From CAVURS01 sp963795385 (GTDB lineage: Bacteria > Actinomycetota > Actinomycetes > Actinomycetales > CAVURS01), in the NCBI GenBank assembly GCA_963795385.1, contig CAWCHK010000002.1, positions 124,001 through 188,000 on the forward strand: 64,000 bases of DNA, in the 5' to 3' direction. Position numbers and translations under genes: made by a program. The notes under the pieces were generated by a model. That model saw nothing but the letters and a program-made list of their open reading frames with translations, made no database searches and was not told the DNA's origin. This document shows, piece after piece, positions 26,470-35,017 of this stretch. Each line of letters starts with the position of its first letter. Position 1 is the stretch's first letter.

Positions 26470-27238
26470 GTGTCGACCCCCGAGGCCGGACGTCACCGCG
26501 CGCCAGCGCGTGCGAAGACGCCGCTTACCGCCCTCAGCCAGGCCGTCTCGACCAACGCAACGCCCGCCGTCAAGGCGTCGGCCGTGCTCGCCGTCTCCGG
26601 TGGGCTGGTTGCGTCGTTGGGCATCGCCCAGGCCAGCGCCACCCCAACCCACCAGGGCACTGCGCCACTGACGCACGACGTCAGCTCGGCCGCCGCTCCT
26701 GCCTTCGGTGACAGCAGCTTCAGCGCCACCACGGTCGCCTCTCCCCGCGACCGTCGCCGTCCGCGCGCCCGGGCACCTGATCGCCCCCGCCGCCCGCGCC
26801 GGCCACGTCTCCCGCTCGGCCGCCCGGGTCGGCGTCCATGCCGCCTCGCGCGTCGTCTACGGCCCGATCGCCCCGGTCAAGGCCGGCGCCCCGGGCTCCT
26901 CGCAGTTCGGCGCGGCCGTCATGGCCATCGCCGCCCGGTACGCCGGCATCGCCTACGTGTACGGCGGCACCACGCCCGCCGGCTTCGACTGCTCCGGCTA
27001 CGTCCGCTACGTCATGGCCCAGGTCGGCGTCAGCCTCCCGCGCACGTCGAGCGAGCAGCGCAGCGCCACGACCCGGATCTCGAGCAGCGAGGCCAAGCCG
27101 GGGGACCTCGTCTTCTTCCCCGGCCACGTCGGCATCTACGCCGGCGGCGGCATGATGTGGGACTCCCCGCACACCGGCGGGGTCATCAGCAAGCGGGCCG
27201 TCTACTCCTCGGGCGCGACGTACGGGCGGGTCGGCTGA
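26470..27238 (+). CDS. NlpC/P60 peptidoglycan hydrolase, one frameshift
   Basis: Secreted cell-wall endopeptidase controlled by the upstream c-di-AMP riboswitch. The GTG start gives STPEAGRHRAPARAKTPLTA and a hydrophobic export segment (VSGGLVASLGIAQASA). The C-terminal NlpC/P60 domain has the catalytic Cys in TPAGFDCSGYVRYVM, the His in VFFPGHVGIYAGGG and the usual RTSSEQR and KPGDLVFF landmarks. The two parts are in different frames. Dropping one base in the CTCTCCCC run near 26737-26743 joins them as TTVASPATVAVRAPG, giving about 255 residues. This is the third frameshift in three consecutive genes, so sequence error is likely. No SH3 or LysM domain is seen. Confidence 0.88.
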
Positions 27239-27401
27239 TCCTCGGGTCCCGCACCCGGCTCGGCCACTGCGTGACGTCGGCCTGACCTCGCTCGCACCCT
27301 CGGCTTCGGCCGAATACACGTGACCCCACCCGCTTTCGGCACGTAGCATGCGCCTGGGCGCGCCAGCCAGGCGCGCTGCTGTGTCTCGAAAGGGGCGTGC
27401 C

Positions 27402-27896
27402 GTGCGGACCCTGGTGCTCAATGCCGGCTTCGAGCCGCTGGCCGTCGTGTCCTTCCGCCGGGCCGTGGTGCTCGTTCTCGCCGGCAAGGCGACGATGCTG
27501 GCCGACTCCGGGGAGCCGCTGCACTCCGCGCACCTGGAGATGCCGACGCCGTCCGTCATCCTGCTGGCCCGCTACGTCCGGGTGCCCTACCGGCGCTCGG
27601 TCCCGGTGACCCGGCGCGGGGTGCTGCGCAGGGACGGTCACCGCTGCGCCTACTGCTCCCGCGGGGCCTCGACCGTCGACCACGTCGTACCGCGCTCGCG
27701 GGGCGGCTCGGACACCTGGGCCAACCTGGTCGCCTGCTGCCTGCGGTGCAACGGCGTGAAGGGCGACCGGACGCCGGACGAGATGGGCTGGAGCCTCAAG
27801 GTCCGCCCACACGCACCCCGCGGGCCGGCCTGGGCCCTGCGTGGCAGCGAGGTCAGCCACCCGTCGTGGTCGGCCTTCCTGGACGAGGCGGCCTAG
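27402..27896 (+). CDS. HNH endonuclease-domain protein
   Basis: Protein of 164 residues, a family nearly universal in Actinomycetota. N-terminal half RTLVLNAGFEPLAVVSFRRA; C-terminal HNH domain with a zinc pair CAYC, the motif STVDHVVPRSRGGSDTWANL and a second pair CCLRCN. The GTG at 27402 follows a purine-rich AAGGGG. The biological role of this conserved family is unclear; a DNA repair or nicking function is possible. It is intact, showing that the frameshift cluster upstream has ended. Confidence 0.92.
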   Translation: MRTLVLNAGFEPLAVVSFRRAVVLVLAGKATMLADSGEPLHSAHLEMPTPSVILLARYVRVPYRRSVPVTRRGVLRRDGHRCAYCSRGASTVDHVVPRSRGGSDTWANLVACCLRCNGVKGDRTPDEMGWSLKVRPHAPRGPAWALRGSEVSHPSWSAFLDEAA

Positions 27897-27956
27897 CTGC
27901 GGCCCTGGGCCGAGCGATCCCGCGCCCGGTCGGTCCCCGCTCGACCGCTGGAATAG

Positions 27957-27981
27957 TTGCGAGTGCAAACACTGTTACCAT
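27957..27981 (+). promoter_or_regulatory. Candidate operator/promoter upstream of pirin
   Basis: TTGC-GAGT-GCAA (27957-27968) is a small dyad followed by TACCAT (27976-27981), a possible -10. A good ribosome binding site (TAGGAGG) stands just before the ATG at 28018. The dyad is short, so operator function is only a guess. Confidence 0.3.
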
Positions 27982-28017
27982 CGGCGCAAGGCTTGATCCG
28001 TCCGCTAGGAGGACCCG

Positions 28018-29013
28018 ATGCCCGCCATCACCGTCGACGACCTGACCACCCTGCCCCGCATCGCGCCGGACCCCCGCGCGTCGACGCCGCGCCCCGTGGT
28101 CTCCCTGACGTCCGCGCCGAGCGGCTTCGAGGGCGAGGGCTTCCCGGTCCGCCGCGCGTTCGCGGGCGTCGACCTGGCCAAGCTCGACCCGTTCGTGCAC
28201 ATGGACCAGATGGGCGAGGTCGAGTACGCGCCGGGTGAGCCCAAGGGCACGCCCTGGCACCCGCACCGCGGCTTCGAGACCGTGACCTACATCATGGACG
28301 GCATCTTCGACCACCAGGACTCCAACGGCGGTGGCGGCACGATCACCAACGGCGACACCCAGTGGATGACGGCCGGCGGCGGGATCCTGCACATCGAGAA
28401 GCCGCCGGAGTCCCTGGTCATGAGCGGCGGCCTGTTCCACGGCATCCAGCTCTGGGTGAACCTGCCCAAGGCCCAGAAGTGGGCGGCCCCGCGCTACCAG
28501 GACATCCGGGCCAACTCCGTCGCGCTGCTGAGTACGCCGGACGCCGGCGCGCTCGTGCGGGTCATCGCCGGCGAGGTCGACGGCCACGCGGGTCCCGGCT
28601 CGACGTACACGCCGATGGCACTGGTCCACGCGACCCTGGCCCCGACCGCGCGGCTGGACCTCCCGTGGCGCAAGGACTTCAACGCGCTGGTCTACGTCCT
28701 GGCCGGGTCCGGCGTCGTCGGCCCGGACCGCCGGCCGATCCGGACCGGGCAGCTCGCCGTCATGGGCGCCGGTGACGTCGTGTCGGTGCAGGCCTCCGGC
28801 CAGCAGGACAGCCACACGCCGCAGCTCGAGGTCCTGATCCTCGGCGGCCTGCCGATCCGCGAGCCGGTGGCGTGGGCCGGGCCGTTCGTGATGAACACCA
28901 AGGCCGAGGTGCAGCAGGCGTTCGCGGACTTCCAGGCCGGCCGGATGGGCCAGATACCGGCGGTGCACGGCGCCCCGACCGAGCTCCAGGAGTCGGACCC
29001 CTCCGCCACCTGA
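28018..29013 (+). CDS. Pirin-family bicupin
   Basis: Cytoplasmic metal-binding bicupin of 331 residues, slightly longer than typical pirins (about 290). Metal-site signature GTPWHPHRGFETVTYIMDG and, further on, MTAGGGILHIEKPPE lie in the N-terminal cupin. The C-terminal cupin includes FNALVYVLAGSG and GQLAVMGAGD. Related proteins act as quercetinases or as redox-sensing partners of enzymes and transcription factors; which applies here cannot be told. TAGGAGG precedes the start. A large palindrome lies between its stop and the convergent SRPBCC gene. Confidence 0.92.
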   Translation: MPAITVDDLTTLPRIAPDPRASTPRPVVSLTSAPSGFEGEGFPVRRAFAGVDLAKLDPFVHMDQMGEVEYAPGEPKGTPWHPHRGFETVTYIMDGIFDHQDSNGGGGTITNGDTQWMTAGGGILHIEKPPESLVMSGGLFHGIQLWVNLPKAQKWAAPRYQDIRANSVALLSTPDAGALVRVIAGEVDGHAGPGSTYTPMALVHATLAPTARLDLPWRKDFNALVYVLAGSGVVGPDRRPIRTGQLAVMGAGDVVSVQASGQQDSHTPQLEVLILGGLPIREPVAWAGPFVMNTKAEVQQAFADFQAGRMGQIPAVHGAPTELQESDPSAT

Positions 29014-29104
29014 GCGCCACCTGAGGTCTCGGCGCGCGAACCGATCCGAGCCGACCTGCCCCCAGCCGACCCTCTCCGGAGCCCGAGCCGGCCCCGATCG
29101 GCCC

Positions 29105-29152
29105 GCAGCGGTGCAACTGCGCGTCACGCCTGACGCAGAGTTGCACCGTTGT
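29105..29152. repeat. Dispersed palindromic element, copy A
   Basis: Arms 29105-29126 and 29131-29152 (22 bases each, CGCC loop) pair with four mismatches. The right arm, TGACGCAGAGTTGCACCGTT plus two bases, is identical over 21 of 22 bases to the right arm of a second copy at 38419-38466. It sits between the convergent pirin and SRPBCC genes and may also serve as a terminator. Confidence 0.75.
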
Positions 29153-29227
29153 GGCGTCTCCGGGCCCGGGTCGGTGCGACCCGAACCCACCCGGCCTGAT
29201 CAGCGGAGGTCAACGGCCCGTCCGGCC

Positions 29228-29713
29228 TCAGCCGACCTTGGCCTGTGCGCTGAGCAGCTCGTCGAGCCGGTCGTAGCCCTCGTTCATGCCGCCCTCCATG
29301 CCGGCCGCGATCATCCCGTCGCGCGCCTCGACCGAGGTGAAGACGGAGGTCGCGTGCAGCGTCGTCCGCCCCTCGTGCTCCTCGAACGTCAGCGTCTCGA
29401 ACGAGACCTCACCGGGCACGCCCTCGTACTCGAACGTCTGCCGGATCCCGCCGTCGACCGACGGGTCTCCGTGGAAGACGCCGTGGAACGCGTGCTCGGT
29501 GCCGTCCTCGCCCCACTGGACGAAGCGCCAGCGGCCGCCGTCGCGAGCCTCGAGCCGGTCGAAGCGGGTGCTCAACCGGCGCGGCCCGATCCACTGCGCC
29601 ATCAGCTCCGCCTCGGTGTGCGCGCGGAACAGCATGTCGGCCGGGGCGTCGAACTCCCGGGTGATGTGCAGGGCGTGCGAGCCCGGCTCGACGGTCAGCT
29701 CTGTGGTACCCAT
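29228..29713 (-). CDS. SRPBCC (AHSA1-like) domain protein
   Basis: Protein of 161 residues with the START/AHSA1 fold that binds hydrophobic ligands. Typical features: HITREFDAPADMLFRAHTEA, the AELMAQWIGPRR motif and GGIRQTFEYEGVPGEVSFET, ending MEGGMNEGYDRLDELL. It is the second gene of an ArsR-SRPBCC operon, 44 bases after the regulator, a very common arrangement. The role is unknown; such pairs are often annotated as conferring stress or compound resistance without proof. The ATG follows GGGAGAGGCAAG. Confidence 0.9.
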   Translation of the reverse strand: MGTTELTVEPGSHALHITREFDAPADMLFRAHTEAELMAQWIGPRRLSTRFDRLEARDGGRWRFVQWGEDGTEHAFHGVFHGDPSVDGGIRQTFEYEGVPGEVSFETLTFEEHEGRTTLHATSVFTSVEARDGMIAAGMEGGMNEGYDRLDELLSAQAKVG

Positions 29714-29757
29714 CTTGCCTCTCCCTTCCGGTGGTCGATCAGGATTCCGTTGGCAGG

Positions 29758-30093
29758 TCAGGCCTTTCGGCCCCGGTCGAGCGATGCCAGGAGCTGATCG
29801 AGGCGCTGGTAGCTCTCCTCCCAGTACTCCTGGTACGCCGCCAGCCAGGACACGGCGTCGCGCAGCGGCTCGGCCCGCAGGTGGCTGAGCCGGGCCGTCC
29901 CCTGACGGGACCGGCTGATCAGCCCGGCGTCCTCGAGCACCCGCAGGTGCCGCGAGATCGCCGGCTGCGACACCGGGAACGGCGCCGCGATCTCGGCCAC
30001 GGTCGCCTCCCCGCCCGTCAGCCGGGCCAGGATCGCCCGGCGGGTCGGGTCGGCCAGCGCCCCGAACACCGCGTCGAGCTGCGTTTCGGACAT
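29758..30093 (-). CDS. ArsR-family regulator
   Basis: Small winged-helix repressor of 111 residues: LDAVFGALADPTRRAILARL, then ATVAEIAAPFPVSQPAISRH as the recognition helix and GLISRSRQGTARLSHLRAEP as the wing. It lacks the CxC metal motif of arsenic-sensing members, so it probably senses something else. It heads the operon with the SRPBCC gene. The sequence just upstream (30094-30130) is AT-rich and contains TTATAG, a possible promoter element shared with autoregulation. Confidence 0.92.
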   Translation of the reverse strand: MSETQLDAVFGALADPTRRAILARLTGGEATVAEIAAPFPVSQPAISRHLRVLEDAGLISRSRQGTARLSHLRAEPLRDAVSWLAAYQEYWEESYQRLDQLLASLDRGRKA

Positions 30094-30211
30094 CCATAAC
30101 CTTTCGCTTCCAGAACAGTTCAGTTATAGAGTGTCCCATCGGGCTGGCAGGTGTCAAGAGTGGTCAGGGACGGGGTACGGCGGAGAGCAGCCGAGGTGGC
30201 GATGGAGAGGA

Positions 30212-31114
30212 ATGGCCTCACCGGGCCGCCGGTTGAACCTCGACGTGACGTCCACCGCGCAGCCCGCCCAGCCGTCCCCCTCGACACAGACGTCAACGCA
30301 GGACGGCCGGCCGGCCGGCGTACCGCTGGTGGTCGAGGTCTGGTCCGACGTCGTCTGCCCGTGGTGCTACATCGGCAAGCGCCGGCTCGAGGCCGCGCTG
30401 GCGGGGTTCGAGCACCGGGACCAGGTCGAGGTCGTGTGGCGCTCGTTCGAGCTCGACCCCACGACTCCGCGTTCGGACCAGCCGGGCGGCGGCAGCGACA
30501 TCGCGACCTACCTGGGCCGCAAGTACGGCGGAGGCCGCGAGGCCGGCCTGGCGATGAACGCGCGGGTCACCGAGGTAGCGGCGGCCGACGGACTGGACTA
30601 CCACCTGGACCGGGCCACGCGGGCCAACACGATCGACGCCCATCGCCTGTTGCACCTCGCGCTCGAGGCCGGCGGCCCGGCGCTGCAGGGCCGGCTCAAG
30701 GAGCGGCTGATGGCGGCGTACTTCACCGACTCCGAGGTGGTCGACGACCCTGACACGCTGCGGCGGATCGGCGCCGACGCCGGGCTCGACCCGGCCCGGG
30801 TCGAGGAGGTGCTCTCCAGCGACGCGTTCGCCGACGACGTGGCCGCCGACGTCGAGCAGGCCCGGGCGTACGGCGCGAACGGCGTGCCTTTCACCGTCGT
30901 CGACGGGAGGTACGGCGTCAGCGGGGCGCAGCCGGTGGAGGTGTTCGACCAGGCCCTGCGCCGCGCCTGGGCCGACCGCACCCCTCAGCTCGTCCCGGTG
31001 GGCGAGGTGGGCGAGGTGGGCAAGGTGGGCGAGGTAGCCGGCGCAGCCGGGTCCGGCCCGGGGTCCGGCGCCGCGGCGTGCGGCCCGGACGGCTGCGAGG
31101 TCCCCCGGCCCTGA
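30212..31114 (+). CDS. DsbA-family oxidoreductase (FrnE-like)
   Basis: Thioredoxin-fold protein of about 300 residues. The active site CPWC occurs in VVEVWSDVVCPWCYIGKRRL, followed by the helical insert and the cis-Pro region NGVPFTVVDGRYGVSGAQP. No signal peptide is seen, so it is cytoplasmic, like other FrnE-type proteins linked to oxidative stress. The start is uncertain: ATG 30212 is used, GTG 30245 is possible, and the conserved part begins near VPLVVEVW. The C-terminal tail encodes a 9-base tandem repeat (GEVGEVGKVGEV) and ends CGPDGCEVPRP, a second Cys pair. Confidence 0.88.
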   Translation: MASPGRRLNLDVTSTAQPAQPSPSTQTSTQDGRPAGVPLVVEVWSDVVCPWCYIGKRRLEAALAGFEHRDQVEVVWRSFELDPTTPRSDQPGGGSDIATYLGRKYGGGREAGLAMNARVTEVAAADGLDYHLDRATRANTIDAHRLLHLALEAGGPALQGRLKERLMAAYFTDSEVVDDPDTLRRIGADAGLDPARVEEVLSSDAFADDVAADVEQARAYGANGVPFTVVDGRYGVSGAQPVEVFDQALRRAWADRTPQLVPVGEVGEVGKVGEVAGAAGSGPGSGAAACGPDGCEVPRP

Positions 31115-31147
31115 GCGGAACCCGGCCGAGGGACCGGACTCGCGGCG

Positions 31148-33214
31148 TCAGCGGTAGGTGGCGCGGAGCTGGCGGCTGTTGGCGCCGAGGATCGTCGCGG
31201 CGGCGAGCAGGCGGTCGGGCAGGTCGGTGGCACTGGCCGGCTTGGCCAGGAGGTAGCCCTGGACCGTGTCGCAGCGCAGCGCGGTCAGCTGGCGCAGCGC
31301 GTCCGTGGTCTCCACGCCCTCGGCCGTGACCGTGAAGCCAAGGCTGTGCCCGAGCTCGATCACCGACCGGACGATCGCGGTGTTGCGGTCGTCGTGGACC
31401 ATCGACTGCACGAAGGCCTTGTCGATCTTCAGCTCGGTGATCGGCAGCGTGGCCAGGTAGCCGAGGCTCGTGTGCCCGGCGCCGAAGTCGTCGATGGAGA
31501 TCCGCAGGCCGGCCCGGCTCAGCTCGACCAGCGTCCGCGCCGCGCGGGCCGGGTCGGCCATCAGCGCGGTCTCGGTGATCTCGAGGATGACCCGTGCCGG
31601 GTCGGTGGCGGTCTCCCCGAGGACGGCGAAGACGTCGGCGGCGAAGTCGGTGCGGCTCAGGCTCCGGGCGGAGATGTTGACCGCGACGGCGAGTTGACCG
31701 GTCGGATCCAGCTGCGGCAGAGCGGAACTGGCGCGACGCAGCACCCAGCGGGTGAGGTCGTCGATCAGCTCGGTCTGCTCCGCTGCGGGCAGGAACGCGT
31801 CCGGGTAGAGCAGCCCGCGGGTCGGGTGCTGCCACCGGACGAGCGCCTCCACTGCGATCACCCGGCCACCGTGCAGGTCGCCCTTGGGCTGGTAGTGCAG
31901 CACCAGCTGGTCCTCGGCGATGGCGGTGGCCAGCTCGGCGACCAGGGTCAGCTTGGCGGAGTCGTAGGTGTCCTGCTCCGGGCGGTAGTGCGTGATGCCG
32001 GCATGCTGGCGCTTCGCTACGTACATCGCGACGTCGGCCTTCTGTTGCAGCGCACCGACATCCGTGCCGTCAACGGGAGCGAGGGCAAAGCCGATGCTGG
32101 CCTCGATCGCGAGCGGCAGGCCGTTGATCTGGATCGGCTCGTTGACCACCGACCGCAGCCGGCCGAGCACCTCCACGGCCTCGCCGGCGCTGCGGATCCC
32201 GCAGAGCACGACCCCGAACTCGTCGCCACCGAGCCGGGCGATGGTGTCGCCCTCGCGGACGTAGAGCTTCAGCCGCTCGGCGAGCATCATCAACAATTGG
32301 TCACCGTTCTGGTGGCCCAGCGTGTCGTTCACCTCCTTGAACCGGTCCAGGTCGATCAGCGCGATCGCCACCGGCCGGTCGCTGGTCGCGCCCGCGATGG
32401 CCTGGGCGGCGCGCTGGGTGAACTGGGCCCGGTTCGGCATGCCGGTCAGCGCGTCGTGTCGGGCCAGGAAGGCGTTGGTGACCGACTGGCGGCGCAGGGT
32501 CTGGGTCACCGACAAGGAGACGGCGAGCATGGACAGCCAGAGCAGGACCAGCCCTCCGGTCAGGGCCAGGGTCACCATCCGCTGGCCGTGCGAGATGTCG
32601 GCCGCTATCGGGGAGTACGGCAGGTAGAGCTCGAGCACCCCGATCCGGTCGCCCGAGACGGGGCTGGTGAGCGGCTCGTAGACCTCGACGACTCGGGGCC
32701 CCGGGCCCTCGCCGTCCGCCGCGCTGGCCTGGGCGTCACCACTGCCCGGCTGCGCGGTCTCGTCGCCCGCGTCGTCGTCGGCGTTGAGCCGGCTCAGCTC
32801 GATCACGGTCCGGCCGCGGGCCGCCTCGAGCGCGTTCTCGTCCGTGGGGGAGCTGCTGGTGTCGTCGGAGAAGACGACCTGGCCGTCCAGGTCACGAACG
32901 CGGACCCGCAACACCTGGTTGTCGTTGACCGCCAGCGACACGGTGCCGCGCAGCGTGCGCTGCTGCGCTGTCGTCAGCCCCTCCCGGAGGTCGGTGTCGC
33001 CGAGCAGCGGGGCGATCGCGGTGCGGGCGATGATGTCGGCCTTGGCCCGCCCCTCAGCGAGTCCGCGCTGGTCGCCCAGCCGGTTGAGCAGGGTGAGCAG
33101 CACTGCGCCCAGGATCAGCACCGGGATGAGGCTCACGACGGCGTACGTCGCGAAGAGGCGTCGCACGGAGCGGACGCCCCCCGAGCGGCCCCACGGCAGG
33201 TTCACATACCTCAA
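31148..33214 (-). CDS. Membrane GGDEF-EAL protein (c-di-GMP turnover)
   Basis: Protein of 688 residues: membrane helix (21-45), extracytoplasmic sensor (about 46-211), second helix (212-237), GGDEF domain and EAL domain. The cyclase motif GGDEF (329-333) is intact and an inhibitory site RxxD (R320-D323) stands five residues before it, so product inhibition is expected. The phosphodiesterase motif is intact (EAL at 456-458) with NISARS, DDFGAGHTSL and AEGVET. It could therefore make or break c-di-GMP depending on the sensed signal. The ligand is unknown. Transcribed toward the DsbA-like gene. Confidence 0.94.
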   Translation of the reverse strand: MRYVNLPWGRSGGVRSVRRLFATYAVVSLIPVLILGAVLLTLLNRLGDQRGLAEGRAKADIIARTAIAPLLGDTDLREGLTTAQQRTLRGTVSLAVNDNQVLRVRVRDLDGQVVFSDDTSSSPTDENALEAARGRTVIELSRLNADDDAGDETAQPGSGDAQASAADGEGPGPRVVEVYEPLTSPVSGDRIGVLELYLPYSPIAADISHGQRMVTLALTGGLVLLWLSMLAVSLSVTQTLRRQSVTNAFLARHDALTGMPNRAQFTQRAAQAIAGATSDRPVAIALIDLDRFKEVNDTLGHQNGDQLLMMLAERLKLYVREGDTIARLGGDEFGVVLCGIRSAGEAVEVLGRLRSVVNEPIQINGLPLAIEASIGFALAPVDGTDVGALQQKADVAMYVAKRQHAGITHYRPEQDTYDSAKLTLVAELATAIAEDQLVLHYQPKGDLHGGRVIAVEALVRWQHPTRGLLYPDAFLPAAEQTELIDDLTRWVLRRASSALPQLDPTGQLAVAVNISARSLSRTDFAADVFAVLGETATDPARVILEITETALMADPARAARTLVELSRAGLRISIDDFGAGHTSLGYLATLPITELKIDKAFVQSMVHDDRNTAIVRSVIELGHSLGFTVTAEGVETTDALRQLTALRCDTVQGYLLAKPASATDLPDRLLAAATILGANSRQLRATYR

Positions 33215-33284
33215 TCGGCGTCACGGGCAGTGACTTGAGCCGATCAGGACAGACCGGACCGCAACGGTGCAGCCCGGCGCTCGT

Positions 33285-34916
33285 CTAGCGGTGCACCAGG
33301 TCGGCCACCGTGAACGCGACGGCACCCTTGGCGGGGACCGTGACGGTGGCCCGGCCGTGACCGTCGACCGTGACCGTCGGGCCGGAGCAGGAGCCGTGGC
33401 TCAGGCTGCCGGTGATGACGTCGCAGTAGGTGCCCTTGGCCAGCCCGGTCCGGAAGGTGCTGGTGTGCGCCGCCGGGTCGTTGTTCAGGGCGATCCAGCC
33501 GCGGCTGCCCCGGCTGAACGACACGAGGTTCTGCCCGTCGTCCCACCAGTTCCTCAGCGGGGCGCTGCCGACCTGGTTGTGCCAGCCGACCATGCCCACG
33601 ACGCCCTGGTTGCGGTCGACGCACGCCCACGCCGTGCTCGCGCAGTCGGTGTCGGTGATCATCCCGTCGGCGTCCGACGGCGGGGAGTCGTCGCTGATGT
33701 TCCAGGTGAAGCTGGAGTAGACCTGCGGGCGCCCGTAGCCGTAGGCGAGCAGGAACTCGTTGGCGAGGGTGTTGGAGCTGTCCTTGTAGCTCAGGGCATC
33801 GCCGTTGCGCTCGGTGTCGTGGTTCTGCACGAAGACCAGCGTCTTGTTGCCCGGCGGCAGGCCGGACCCGACGCCGAACACCTTCAGCGTCGCGATGCTG
33901 CCGGTCGCGCCGGCCGGGTAGCTCTTGAACGCCGCCTGGATCTGCTTGTCGGCGTCCAGGCCCAGGACGCTGCCGACCGACGTGAAGGCCTGCGGCGAGA
34001 GGATGCCGGGACCGCCGCCGAAGACCTCGAGGGCGAGGTAGGGCCGCGTGCCGTCCTTGGTGTTGTGCAGCTTGGACTCGAGCGCGGCCAGGTCCGGCTG
34101 GCCGATGTGCTTGGCCGCGTCGACCCGGAAGCCGGAGACGCCGTAGCCGATGAGCTTGTTCAGGTACCTGGCCAGAGTCGTTCGTACGTAAGGTGTTTCG
34201 GTCCGCAGATCGGCCAATCCGACCAGCTCACACTTGCGCACCTGGGTCAGGTTGTTGAAGTCCTCGATGCCGCCGGACGCCGACGGGCAGTCGGTGCCCT
34301 TCTGGTGGAAGTTGGCCGCGGTGTAGAGCCCGGGGTACTCGAAGTGCGTGTACGACGTGCCGCCGTAGGAGATCGCACCCTGGCCGGTCATGTGGTTGAT
34401 GACCGCGTCGACGTAGACCTTCACCCCGGCCGCGCGGCAGGTCGTCACCATCGCCTTGAACTGCGCCTCGTCGCCCATCCGGCTGGTCAGGTTGTAGTCG
34501 ACCGGCTGGTAGACCTCCCACCAGGGGTGCAGGACGGTCTCGCCGGTGTTGAGCGCGGTCCGCTTGACCGAGTCCTGCGGCGGGGCCACCTGGACCCCGC
34601 CGTAGCCGGCCGGGCCGAGCACCGTCGCGCACTCCTTGGCCACCGACGGCCAGTTCCACTCGAACAGGTTCGCCATGACGTCGTGGGCGCCGCCCGGGCT
34701 CGCGACGGCCGCGCTGTGGGTGACCGCCGGCCGGGCCGACGCGGAGGCCGCGCCGGTCAGGGGGATGACGGCGGCGACGGCCAGCACGGCGCTGGCGCCG
34801 ATCGCCGCCCGCCGGCGCACCGACCGCGGGGGTGGACCGGCCGGCGGCCCGGCGGGCGAACCGGACGCGGCGCCGGGACCGGGGACTGCTCCGGTCGACG
34901 TGGGGGCTGAGCGCAT
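33285..34916 (-). CDS. Secreted alpha-amylase (GH13)
   Basis: Extracellular starch-hydrolysing enzyme of 543 residues. The signal region is a long Pro/Gly-rich N-terminus with an Arg cluster and the helix AAIGASAVLAVAAVIPLTGAASA. GH13 landmarks: VYVDAVINHMTG (region I), GYGVSGFRVDAAKHIG (nucleophile Asp about 266), YLALEVFGGG (acid/base Glu) and VFVQNHDTERNG (region IV). The C-terminal beta domain ends with AKGAVAFTVADLV. The ATG has a strong AGGAGG upstream. It is related to Streptomyces-type and animal-type amylases (FEWNWPSVAKEC). No starch-binding module is seen. Confidence 0.95.
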   Translation of the reverse strand: MRSAPTSTGAVPGPGAASGSPAGPPAGPPPRSVRRRAAIGASAVLAVAAVIPLTGAASASARPAVTHSAAVASPGGAHDVMANLFEWNWPSVAKECATVLGPAGYGGVQVAPPQDSVKRTALNTGETVLHPWWEVYQPVDYNLTSRMGDEAQFKAMVTTCRAAGVKVYVDAVINHMTGQGAISYGGTSYTHFEYPGLYTAANFHQKGTDCPSASGGIEDFNNLTQVRKCELVGLADLRTETPYVRTTLARYLNKLIGYGVSGFRVDAAKHIGQPDLAALESKLHNTKDGTRPYLALEVFGGGPGILSPQAFTSVGSVLGLDADKQIQAAFKSYPAGATGSIATLKVFGVGSGLPPGNKTLVFVQNHDTERNGDALSYKDSSNTLANEFLLAYGYGRPQVYSSFTWNISDDSPPSDADGMITDTDCASTAWACVDRNQGVVGMVGWHNQVGSAPLRNWWDDGQNLVSFSRGSRGWIALNNDPAAHTSTFRTGLAKGTYCDVITGSLSHGSCSGPTVTVDGHGRATVTVPAKGAVAFTVADLVHR

Positions 34917-35017
34917 GGGTCCTCCTGGTCTCGCAGCGGCGCCGCCGCGCCGGCCGACGCGGCTGAGGGCTGGATCGTTCACGCCGGACGCTAGACCCGC
35001 ACGGGGCCGAGCGAAAC

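Noticed and set aside
27402..27896. HNH protein as part of a mobile intron or homing element
   Set aside because: It is the common chromosomal HNH family of Actinomycetota, in its own frame with its own start, and no intron or repeat borders are seen.
30999..31036. 9-base tandem repeat at the end of the DsbA-like gene as a CRISPR-like or regulatory repeat
   Set aside because: It stays in frame and simply encodes a Gly-Glu/Lys-Val tail; it is a simple coding repeat.
33261..33271. GCAACGGTGCA, like the left arm of the dispersed palindrome
   Set aside because: Only 11 bases match and there is no second arm; chance is likely.
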